Source: an uncultured Lachnospiraceae bacterium (lineage in GTDB: Bacteria; Bacillota; Clostridia; Lachnospirales; Lachnospiraceae). From it: a stretch of DNA of 64,000 nucleotides. Of this stretch, positions 56,748-64,000 are shown in pieces (position 1 is the first letter of the stretch; every line of letters starts with the position of its first letter). The position numbers and the translations under genes are program-made. Location of the stretch: NCBI GenBank assembly GCA_947627365.1, contig CANQVT010000005.1:1-64000 (forward strand). The letters are read 5' to 3'. Under the pieces are notes generated by a model. The model was given only the letters and a program-made list of their open reading frames with translations. It made no database searches and was not told the origin of the DNA.

Positions 56748-57749
56748 ATGATAAAGCCTTCTATTTTGTATGTTATCATACCGTGTTACAATGAAGAGTC
56801 TGTTCTCCCGGCGACGGCTCCGGTATTTCTTGAGGTAATCCGCGAGATGACGGAGAAAGGACTGATCAGTGACGAAAGCCGTATCATGTTCGTAAATGAC
56901 GGGAGCAAAGACCGTACGTGGGAGATTATCCGTGATCTTGCAAAACAGGACAGCCATTATATCGGAATTGCGCAGAGCCGGAACCGCGGTCATCAGAATG
57001 CGGTACTGGCGGGACTGATGGAGGCAAAGGATCGCTGTGATATCACAATCTCGATCGACTGCGACGGGCAGGATGATCCAAACGCAATGGAAGAGATGGT
57101 GATGCGCTACCATGAGGGTTACGATATTGTCTACGGCGTGCGCAGCCGAAGAGATACAGACAGCTTTTTCAAACGTTTTACGGCGGAATCCTTCTACCAT
57201 CTTCTTTCCTGGATGGGAGTTGAGGTCGTGTTTAACCATGCGGATTACCGGCTTTTGTCAAACCGGGTGCTGAATGAACTGCAGGGATTCCGCGAGGTAA
57301 ATATTTATCTGCGAGGTATGATCCCGCTGATAGGCTTCCGCAGTACGGAGGTGGCTTACGAGCGCCATGAGCGTATTGCAGGAGAAAGTCATTATCCGCT
57401 GAAGAAAATGTTTGGCCTGGCGTTTGACGGGATTACGAGCCTGAGCATCAAGCCAATCCGGATGATCGCGACGCTCGGCGTATTGGTATCCTTTCTGAGT
57501 GTTGTGCTGATTATCTGGAGTGTCATACAGTTTTTTATCGGAAATACTGTGCCGGGATGGGCAAGCCTTTGTGCAATCGTGTGTATGATCGGAGGAATTC
57601 AGTTGATCAGCCTTGGCGTGATTGGAGAGTATATCGGAAAGATCTATCTTGAGACGAAAGCGCGTCCGCGCTATATCATCAGTGAGAGGACGCAGGAGCA
57701 GGAGACCGATACAGATACCGGTGCCGATGCGGATACCAAAGAAGGATAG
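56748..57749 (+). CDS. glycosyltransferase family 2 (GtrB/DPM1-like) with C-terminal TM helices
   Basis: LYVIIPCYNEESVLPAT; ISIDCDGQDDPNAM; HADYRLLSN. Confidence 0.92.
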   Translation: MIKPSILYVIIPCYNEESVLPATAPVFLEVIREMTEKGLISDESRIMFVNDGSKDRTWEIIRDLAKQDSHYIGIAQSRNRGHQNAVLAGLMEAKDRCDITISIDCDGQDDPNAMEEMVMRYHEGYDIVYGVRSRRDTDSFFKRFTAESFYHLLSWMGVEVVFNHADYRLLSNRVLNELQGFREVNIYLRGMIPLIGFRSTEVAYERHERIAGESHYPLKKMFGLAFDGITSLSIKPIRMIATLGVLVSFLSVVLIIWSVIQFFIGNTVPGWASLCAIVCMIGGIQLISLGVIGEYIGKIYLETKARPRYIISERTQEQETDTDTGADADTKEG

Positions 57750-57781
57750 TAGAGTTGAATCATGATGCGAGAAGACAGGGA

Positions 57782-57813
57782 GGCTGCCGCGGGCGATTTG
57801 CTTTGCGGCAGCC
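57782..57813. terminator. hairpin between convergent genes
   Basis: GGCTGCCGC/GCGGCAGCC followed by AT-rich tract. Confidence 0.6.
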
Positions 57814-57823
57814 TTAAAATATT

Positions 57824-59185
57824 TTAGGGCAGCTTTACATTCAGATAGCTTTTGCCGGTGAGAGTGCGATTTGTGCACAGCAGTACAAGAAGAAATACAA
57901 CACCTGCGATAAAACCAGGCAGTTCGAATGCTGCCGTCAGGATCAGCAGGATAATTCGCATGAATTTCAGGGCATATCCGAGCTCAAAGTTCGGCTCCGT
58001 GTAGTTGGCGATTGCCACGAATGCCATGTAGAGCATGACTTCCGAGTTGAACCAGCCGGATTTGACGGCAAACTCTCCGAGTACGAGGCCTGCAAAGATG
58101 CTGAGCGGAGTGCTGAGCATGTTTGGCGTGTTAAGTGCTGCAAGTCGAAGGCCGTCGATCGCTATTTCCAAGATCAGAAATTGATAGATGAGAGGGAGAT
58201 TGACGATATTCTTGACGGCGATGAAATCAAGGGCTGCCGGAATCCACTGTGGATGATCCATGAGAAGCAGGAATACAGGGGTGAGGAAGACCGTCATAAA
58301 CAGGATGATCACCCGGGACAGCTTCAGATAGAGAGAGGTCCATGCCGGGAAATAATAGTCGTTGGCCTCTTCGATCATATCAAATATGGAAGTGGGAAGG
58401 ATCATTGCGGACGGAGAGTTGTCGACGAGGATCGCGATCTTGCCTTCCATGAGACATGCGGCCGTGGTGTCCGGGCGCTCGGTAAATTTGAACTTCGGAA
58501 ACGGATTATACCATTTTGTTCCGATTAGTGCCTCAGCCAGACTCTGCTGGTTCATGCACAGGGCGGAGACTTTAATTGCCTTGATCCGCTCCCGCAGTCT
58601 GGTAAGCATTTCGGGATCTACCAGATTACTCATATAGCCCAGGACCACATCGGAACGTGAGGAATCCCCCACTTCGAGCATTTCCATGACGAGGTGCGGA
58701 TCGCGGATCCTGCGCCGGATCAGAGCGGTGTCAAATACGACCGTCTCAACAAAGCCGTCCTTGGAGCCGCGTAAAGATTTGTCCTTTTCCGGTTCATCGA
58801 CATTTCTTGCAGGGTAGGTCCTGCAGTCGATCGTGATCCCGGCCTCATAGCCATCGATGAACAGCACCGGAACTCCGGACAGGATGTTCCGCAGGATCTG
58901 GTCATAGTCCCCATAGATATCAACCTCTGTATAGGGGATTTGACCCTGGGAAAAACCAGTCGCATCCTGCGGCATGTCGCTGTCCTTGATCTTCAGAAAT
59001 GAGTCCATGATCTTAAACATCACTTCGTCCTTCATCATGCCGTCTATAAAATAGATCGAGCAGTCTCTGCCTCCGATCTTTAAGTCGCGCTGAATCAGGT
59101 CAAAGCTCTCCTGTATCGGAAGAAGCCGGCTCATATTCTGTCTGTTGTCCTGGATACCGGCGCAGACCTTTTGGGTAGCTTCCAT
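57824..59185 (-). CDS. GerA-family spore germination protein (GerXA/SpoVAF type)
   Basis: CSIYFIDGMMKDEVMFKIMDSFL; MEGKIAILVDNSPSAMILPTSIFDMIEEANDYYFPAW; multi-TM C-terminus. Confidence 0.92.
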   Translation of the reverse strand: MEATQKVCAGIQDNRQNMSRLLPIQESFDLIQRDLKIGGRDCSIYFIDGMMKDEVMFKIMDSFLKIKDSDMPQDATGFSQGQIPYTEVDIYGDYDQILRNILSGVPVLFIDGYEAGITIDCRTYPARNVDEPEKDKSLRGSKDGFVETVVFDTALIRRRIRDPHLVMEMLEVGDSSRSDVVLGYMSNLVDPEMLTRLRERIKAIKVSALCMNQQSLAEALIGTKWYNPFPKFKFTERPDTTAACLMEGKIAILVDNSPSAMILPTSIFDMIEEANDYYFPAWTSLYLKLSRVIILFMTVFLTPVFLLLMDHPQWIPAALDFIAVKNIVNLPLIYQFLILEIAIDGLRLAALNTPNMLSTPLSIFAGLVLGEFAVKSGWFNSEVMLYMAFVAIANYTEPNFELGYALKFMRIILLILTAAFELPGFIAGVVFLLVLLCTNRTLTGKSYLNVKLP

Positions 59186-59218
59186 AAAACATGCCCTCCG
59201 TAATTTAAACTGTGGGCA

Positions 59219-59248
59219 TAGAATGCCCGGAAAGCATAAGCTTTATGC
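59219..59248 (-). promoter_or_regulatory. sigma-G-type promoter of the gerA-family gene
   Basis: Minus strand GCATAA (59248-59243), 17-bp spacer, CATTCTA (59225-59219). Confidence 0.65.
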
Positions 59249-59287
59249 ATAGAAAACTGCCTGACGATCCTTTGCCGTCGACGCAGG

Positions 59288-60925
59288 TCAGGCCTCTCCG
59301 TTGGCCACGACCGGAGTGGGACGGCGCGAGTCGAAGACCTGCGAGGCGAGGAACATGTCATCGATCACGGTCGTCTCGCCCCGGCTGGACTGGTAGAGCA
59401 TGTAGCCGTCCAGATCGATACGACCCTGACGCACATAATTACTGCGGATCTGCACCCAGTATGGCTGCGAGCCGTCTACGTTGCAGAAGAAATTGTAGCC
59501 GGCGCTCTTGAAATACTGATATTTCTCATTGTCGCTGCTGTAATCCTGCCAGTCTCCGATGTCGTTGCCATGTGCGAAGATAATCGTGTCGACCGGACCA
59601 ACGATATTTTGAACGTTATTGACCCATTTTTCGTTGTCCACACGCAACTCGTCGACTGTCTTGTTCGTGACGCTTAAATGCCCCCAGGTGTGGCTTGCGA
59701 ATTCCCAGCCGTCCTGCTTGAGGGCTTCGGCGATCTTCGTGGCCTCCGCGATCTCGGTCTGGCGGTTGAATTCCGGATGCCTTGAGAGCCATTCGCTCTG
59801 ATCGGACATCAAATTCTCCCGGAGCTCATAGTCGGCGTCGGTGCGGTAGCCGAAGACGCCGTTGTAACCGGTCAGCGCGATCAGGCCGCGCGCGCCCTTG
59901 TAGGCCCCGTCCGGATGTTCGTCCAGAAAGCTGTTCAGGCGCGGGACGACATCGTAATCGCCAACGTGCTCTGCGCCGTCTGAGGTCACGTAATGGCATT
60001 TCACGTCCCCGTTCTCATCGAGGATCAGCTTGTCCGGATAACCGGCGGCCTCATAGGAGTGATAATAGCTCAGATCGTCCACAGAGAGCACGACCGGCTT
60101 TTTGTCCGGCGGGAGCAGCAGATTCGTGTTTGGCGTAAACGTTACGTTGCCGTTTGCATCCGTAGACTGCACGGCGAGGTCCCGCAGACGTACAAAGACA
60201 TATCCGTTGTCGTACATGGTCTGCGTGATTTTGTCAAATTCTTCCACGGTCGTCATCCAGGCGTTCATGCCGTCCACCGCGCCTTGTCCGAGCACTTCCA
60301 CGTTGAATGCCCGGTCCGTGTCGTTGATCAGAGAGTGGTAGAAGATATGCGGCACCGTCGTCACATCGACCGCCACACAGGCATTTTTGGACTTCCCAAT
60401 GTCGGCGATCGCGGCTGTAATCTCCGCGCTTGACTCATAAGAAGGAATACTCTGCAGATACGAGATTGCTCCGTCGTAATCGTAACCCGCCGCAAGAAGG
60501 CGTGCCTCCTCAAGCGCAGAGGCAATTTCAGAGGCACTTAACGGCGCCTCCGTGACAGCTGTGGTCTCCGTCTGCACAGGTTCTGTCTGCGCTTCCGTCT
60601 CGGTTGCCGGTTCGACAACGATATGCTCTGTCTGGGGCGGCTGCGTCAGGCTCCCTCTGCTTCCCAAGAGTAAACTTCTGCCTTCCGGAAGCACCCAGAT
60701 CGCGACGACAACTGCCGCCGCGGCTGCTGCGAGCAGAAGCGTGATAAAAACAGCCTTCTGAATGGCTACGCTCCGCCTGCGCTTTTGCCTTCGAAGCCTG
60801 CGCTGCTCCTCCAGCTGACGATCTGCTTCTTCGTAGTCAAATTCTTGATCGTAAGCTGCATTTTCGCCTGGCACCTGCCTGTAATTTTCATTCAATTCCT
60901 GTTTGTTTGTTTCGTTTTCATCCAT
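59288..60925 (-). CDS. membrane-anchored polysaccharide deacetylase-like protein with divergent NodB motifs
   Basis: MDENETNK..., one TM; VLSVDDLSYY, FASHTWGHLSV, TIIFAHGND. Confidence 0.82.
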   Translation of the reverse strand: MDENETNKQELNENYRQVPGENAAYDQEFDYEEADRQLEEQRRLRRQKRRRSVAIQKAVFITLLLAAAAAAVVVAIWVLPEGRSLLLGSRGSLTQPPQTEHIVVEPATETEAQTEPVQTETTAVTEAPLSASEIASALEEARLLAAGYDYDGAISYLQSIPSYESSAEITAAIADIGKSKNACVAVDVTTVPHIFYHSLINDTDRAFNVEVLGQGAVDGMNAWMTTVEEFDKITQTMYDNGYVFVRLRDLAVQSTDANGNVTFTPNTNLLLPPDKKPVVLSVDDLSYYHSYEAAGYPDKLILDENGDVKCHYVTSDGAEHVGDYDVVPRLNSFLDEHPDGAYKGARGLIALTGYNGVFGYRTDADYELRENLMSDQSEWLSRHPEFNRQTEIAEATKIAEALKQDGWEFASHTWGHLSVTNKTVDELRVDNEKWVNNVQNIVGPVDTIIFAHGNDIGDWQDYSSDNEKYQYFKSAGYNFFCNVDGSQPYWVQIRSNYVRQGRIDLDGYMLYQSSRGETTVIDDMFLASQVFDSRRPTPVVANGEA

Positions 60926-61022
60926 CTTTTGTACTCCTTTATTAATATTTATATTTCCCCCGAATTTATCTATTAACAGTCTATCACAGATAGAAAGATG
61001 TGGCAAATCATTTCTCGATAGA

Positions 61023-61178
61023 GAGGTATTGTTACTGTTCACACAGCATCCAGACACCTTGCTGTCTGGATGCGTAAGAACATGAAACAGGGGTGAGCAG
61101 GCTCCATTTGCGAAGCAAATTTACAAATGAGCCTGCGAAGTTACAGTTCGCTGGTTCAGTGAACTGTAACGAGGTATT
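61023..61178. mobile_element. MITE-like structured element (copy 2) with TIRs and 8-bp target duplication
   Basis: GAGGTATT (61023-61030) and GAGGTATT (61171-61178); ends GTTACTGTTCAC (61031-61042) and GTGAACTGTAAC (61159-61170), 11/12 inverted match; internal hairpins. Confidence 0.65.
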
Positions 61179-61237
61179 GTTGACAGGGTAAGATAATACG
61201 ATTAAGATGTATAATATAAGTGAAAGGGGTCTGCTCT

Positions 61238-62332
61238 ATGAAAAAACACAGGGGACGATATATATCAGAAACATTTTTCCTGATTCTTTTGATTTTGTTT
61301 GTAGCCTCGCTGCATTCACAGGCCGCGTCATTTTCTAAGAAAGCTCCCGAGCCGAAGGTACGCTTCAATGGAGATAAGCTTGTGATCAGCTGGAAGAAGC
61401 GCGCAGATCTGACTGGTTATGAGGTTTACAAGTGCGACGAAAAAGGGAAAAACCGCAAGCTGGTCAAAGCCACAAGTGCGCGCAAGGCTACGATCAAAAA
61501 CCTGAAAGCAGGCAAAACCTATTATTATCAGGTTCGAGGGTACTGCAGGAAGAAGAATAAGACAAAATACACGAAATACAGCAAGGCGCTCAAGGTTCAG
61601 GTATACCGGAAATCGACTCTGAAGGAGCTGCTTCTGACGGCGCTGCAGCCGGTCGGAAGTACGCTGTATGTCTGGGGCGGGGGATGGAACGAGGCTGACA
61701 CGGGAGCCGGAACAGAGGCGCGGACAATCGGCGTCAGCAGACAGTGGAAAGCTTTTTTCGAAAAACAGGACAGCAGCTACAATTATCTGAATACGAAATA
61801 TCAGATCCACGACGGCCTGGACTGCTCCGGCTACATAGGATGGTGTATTTATAACATACTGGAGACCAAAAACGGAAAGGCCGGATACGTGATGCCGGCG
61901 CAGCAGATGGCACAGAACTTCGCGATGCGCGGCTGGGGAATTTACACGTCGGCAGGCAAGGTGAGAGACTACCATGCCGGCGATATCATGAGCACATCCT
62001 CGGGACATGTCTGGATGGTCGTCGGGAAATGCAACGACGGCAGTGTGGTGCTTCTGCATGCCAGCCCTCCGGGAGTGCAGCTTGCGGGAACCCCGACGCC
62101 CGGCGGAAAGGCGGAGAGCAAGGCGGTTGAGCTCGCCCGGAAATATATGAAAAAATACTTTCCGGAATGGTATAGAAAATTTCCGAATTGTGCAAAAGGA
62201 TATTCCTATCTGACCGATTACAGCCAGATGAGCTGGGATGTATCCGGGAATGTGATCATGTCTGATCCTGATCACTACAGAAACAAGGCTGCGGGGCAGA
62301 TCCTGAAGGATCTGTTTCGAAAATCTTCTTGA
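61238..62332 (+). CDS. secreted FN3-domain protein with C40 (NlpC/P60-like) peptidase domain
   Basis: FN3: PKVRFNGDKLVISWKKRADLTGYEVYKC; DGLDCSGYIGWCIYN, SSGHVWMVVG. Confidence 0.85.
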   Translation: MKKHRGRYISETFFLILLILFVASLHSQAASFSKKAPEPKVRFNGDKLVISWKKRADLTGYEVYKCDEKGKNRKLVKATSARKATIKNLKAGKTYYYQVRGYCRKKNKTKYTKYSKALKVQVYRKSTLKELLLTALQPVGSTLYVWGGGWNEADTGAGTEARTIGVSRQWKAFFEKQDSSYNYLNTKYQIHDGLDCSGYIGWCIYNILETKNGKAGYVMPAQQMAQNFAMRGWGIYTSAGKVRDYHAGDIMSTSSGHVWMVVGKCNDGSVVLLHASPPGVQLAGTPTPGGKAESKAVELARKYMKKYFPEWYRKFPNCAKGYSYLTDYSQMSWDVSGNVIMSDPDHYRNKAAGQILKDLFRKSS

Positions 62333-62429
62333 AGTTTTCAGACATATTGTGTATGATAGAAGCAGCAATTGGAAAAATCAGGTTCGCACTGGTCTTGTGT
62401 GTAAGTACAAAAAATCGGAGGTATCTTTT

Positions 62430-63071
62430 ATGGAAAGCAGAGCGACAAAGATTCATTCACAGGTCAACAAAAATGCGATCATTCGCGTGATACCGGGACA
62501 TTTTGCGACCAACCATTCCCATATCAATTACTATGTGGATATGACGATCATGAAGTCGAGAAAGAGCGAGGCGGCGGCAGCCGCGTCTGTGCTTGCGAGA
62601 AAATACACCACGAGCACCTATGTCGATACAATCATCTGTATGGATGGTTGCGAAGTGATCGGCGCGTATCTTGCGGATGAGTTGACGGCTTCCGGTATCA
62701 TGTCGCTGAACCAGCATCAGACGATGTACATTGTCACGCCGGAGATGAATCCGGGCGGACAGTTGATTTTCCGGGACAATATGCAGATGATGGTCGACGG
62801 AAAGCATTGTATCCTGCTTCTGGCATCCGCAACGACGGGGCGCACGATCGCAAGGGCAATTGAGTGTGTGCAGTATTACGGAGGCATTGTAGAAGGTGTT
62901 TCTGCAATCTTCAGCGCGAGCGACTGTGTGCAGGGGGTCGAGATCAATTATATCTTCGGCGGCGCGGATCTGCCGGGATACAAGACCTACGAGGCTTCGA
63001 ATTGCCCGATGTGCGCGCACAAGGAGAAGATCGACGCTATCGTAAACAGCTTTGGTTATTCCAAGCTGTAA
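62430..63071 (+). CDS. orotate phosphoribosyltransferase-like protein
   Basis: DTIICMDGCEVIGAYLADEL; HCILLLASATTGRTIARAIECVQYYGG; C-terminal CPMCAHKEK. Confidence 0.75.
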   Translation: MESRATKIHSQVNKNAIIRVIPGHFATNHSHINYYVDMTIMKSRKSEAAAAASVLARKYTTSTYVDTIICMDGCEVIGAYLADELTASGIMSLNQHQTMYIVTPEMNPGGQLIFRDNMQMMVDGKHCILLLASATTGRTIARAIECVQYYGGIVEGVSAIFSASDCVQGVEINYIFGGADLPGYKTYEASNCPMCAHKEKIDAIVNSFGYSKL

Positions 63072-63104
63072 GGCATGGTATATTATCTGATCGGAAAATT
63101 ACGG

Positions 63105-63142
63105 GATTGAGAATAATAAGAATGATTGAGAATAGTAAGAAT
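63105..63142 (+). repeat. 19-bp tandem duplication upstream of the deacetylase gene
   Basis: GATTGAGAATAATAAGAAT then GATTGAGAATAGTAAGAAT (18/19 identical). Confidence 0.9.
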
Positions 63143-63153
63143 GTGTGTGGGAA

Positions 63154-64000
63154 ATGAGTAAGATAAAGAAGAATTTATTTGCGATCATCATATGCGCTGC
63201 GTTTTTCTGGCTTCCGCTGTCTGCGCACGCGAAGGTAACCACGCTGAAAAGCACGTCGCTGAAAAATGTGACGAAAGCGGAAAGCGTGGAGGGAGAATGG
63301 ATACGGAAGGGAAAGAGACTCCGTTTCCGCACGCTGGACGGAACATACGAAAAAAATAAATGGTTTAAGGTGAACGATAAGATTTTTTACGCGGATGCCA
63401 AAGGATATCGTGTAAAAGGCTGGGTAAAATACCGGGATCATCTTTACTATTTGAATTCTAAGGGAGTCCTGCAGACCGGATGGCTTGAAAAGGGCAAAAA
63501 GCTTTATTATCTTCGAAAAAATGGGCGAGCTGCTGTCGGGCTCTACTCTGTTGGGGAGGACAGCTATTATTTCAACCGAAAGACGGGGGAGGCGACCGCC
63601 GGCTGGGTTCAGATCTCGAAAAATTTATATTTCTTTTCCGCAAAGACCTATCGCATGAAGAAAAACGCCTGGGTCAAGACAAACGGGAAATATTATTATG
63701 TCGACAAAAACGGGCGTAAATGCACTCAGGGCTGGAAAAAGATCGAAGGGAAAAAATATTATCTGGATTCTGAAGGCGCCAGGGTGACGGGAGAGCAGTA
63801 TATCGGTGAAAAGGGCTATTATTTCACCAAGAAGGGAGTCTATGATCCTTCCGTCAAGGTGAAGCCGGAGGTTGATCCGAAGAAGCCGATGGTTGCACTG
63901 ACCTTCGACGACGGTCCTGGCAGATATACGGACAGGCTTCTCAACTGCCTGAAGAAGAATAACGCGAAGGCAACGTTTTTCATGGTCGGTTCCAGCGTGC
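63154..64000 (+). CDS. polysaccharide deacetylase with N-terminal cell-wall-binding repeats (3' truncated by window)
   Basis: MSKIKKNLFAIIICAAFFWLPLSAHA signal; YYF/YYV repeats; VALTFDDGPGRYTDRLL NodB motif; open at window end. Confidence 0.9.
   Translation, partial: MSKIKKNLFAIIICAAFFWLPLSAHAKVTTLKSTSLKNVTKAESVEGEWIRKGKRLRFRTLDGTYEKNKWFKVNDKIFYADAKGYRVKGWVKYRDHLYYLNSKGVLQTGWLEKGKKLYYLRKNGRAAVGLYSVGEDSYYFNRKTGEATAGWVQISKNLYFFSAKTYRMKKNAWVKTNGKYYYVDKNGRKCTQGWKKIEGKKYYLDSEGARVTGEQYIGEKGYYFTKKGVYDPSVKVKPEVDPKKPMVALTFDDGPGRYTDRLLNCLKKNNAKATFFMVGSSV

Noticed and set aside
1-64000. tRNA, rRNA, prophage, integrase or transposase genes
   Set aside because: None recognised on either strand; the window is mainly core chromosome

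Overview
This is a 64 kb chromosomal window from a spore-forming Firmicute, most likely Lachnospiraceae-like judging by gene content and order. It contains almost no mobile DNA. The left end is a one-carbon cluster (3' end of fhs, fchA, folD). It is followed by sporulation and cell-wall genes (spoIVA, SleB-like hydrolase), ruvAB, zapA, a U32 peptidase, an FtsW/RodA-class SEDS protein with its PBP, gerW, rpmB, asp23/DAK2/recG, mgsA, an alpha/beta SASP, rsmD-coaD-ylbJ, an M23 peptidase, a RelQ-like synthetase and RNA-modification genes. A signalling island spans about 35.7-44.6 kb (LytTR regulator, REC-HD-GYP-GGDEF, double-Cache hybrid kinase, GHKL kinase). After it come recU, a partial his operon, a TIGR03960/TIGR03936/rng cluster, a GerA-type germination gene, polysaccharide deacetylases and cell-wall proteins. 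I saw no rRNA, tRNA, CRISPR, phage or transposase. The strongest leads are: (1) a decayed hipB-like antitoxin start fused in frame to an M15 peptidase, behind a promoter with three GTAC-centred operators spaced exactly 39 bp apart; (2) a MITE-like structured repeat with inverted ends and an 8-bp target duplication, with related copies elsewhere; (3) a SEDS/PBP gene overlap of about 200 nt that encodes an acidic tail in one frame and a basic tail in the other; (4) a four-gene signalling island with a degenerate second GGDEF domain and a 9-12-9 LytTR-style operator; (5) back-to-back sigma-E-like promoters sharing a -35 element, and a near-consensus sigma-G promoter for the gerA-type gene. Family calls come from reading the protein sequences. 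No database search was run.
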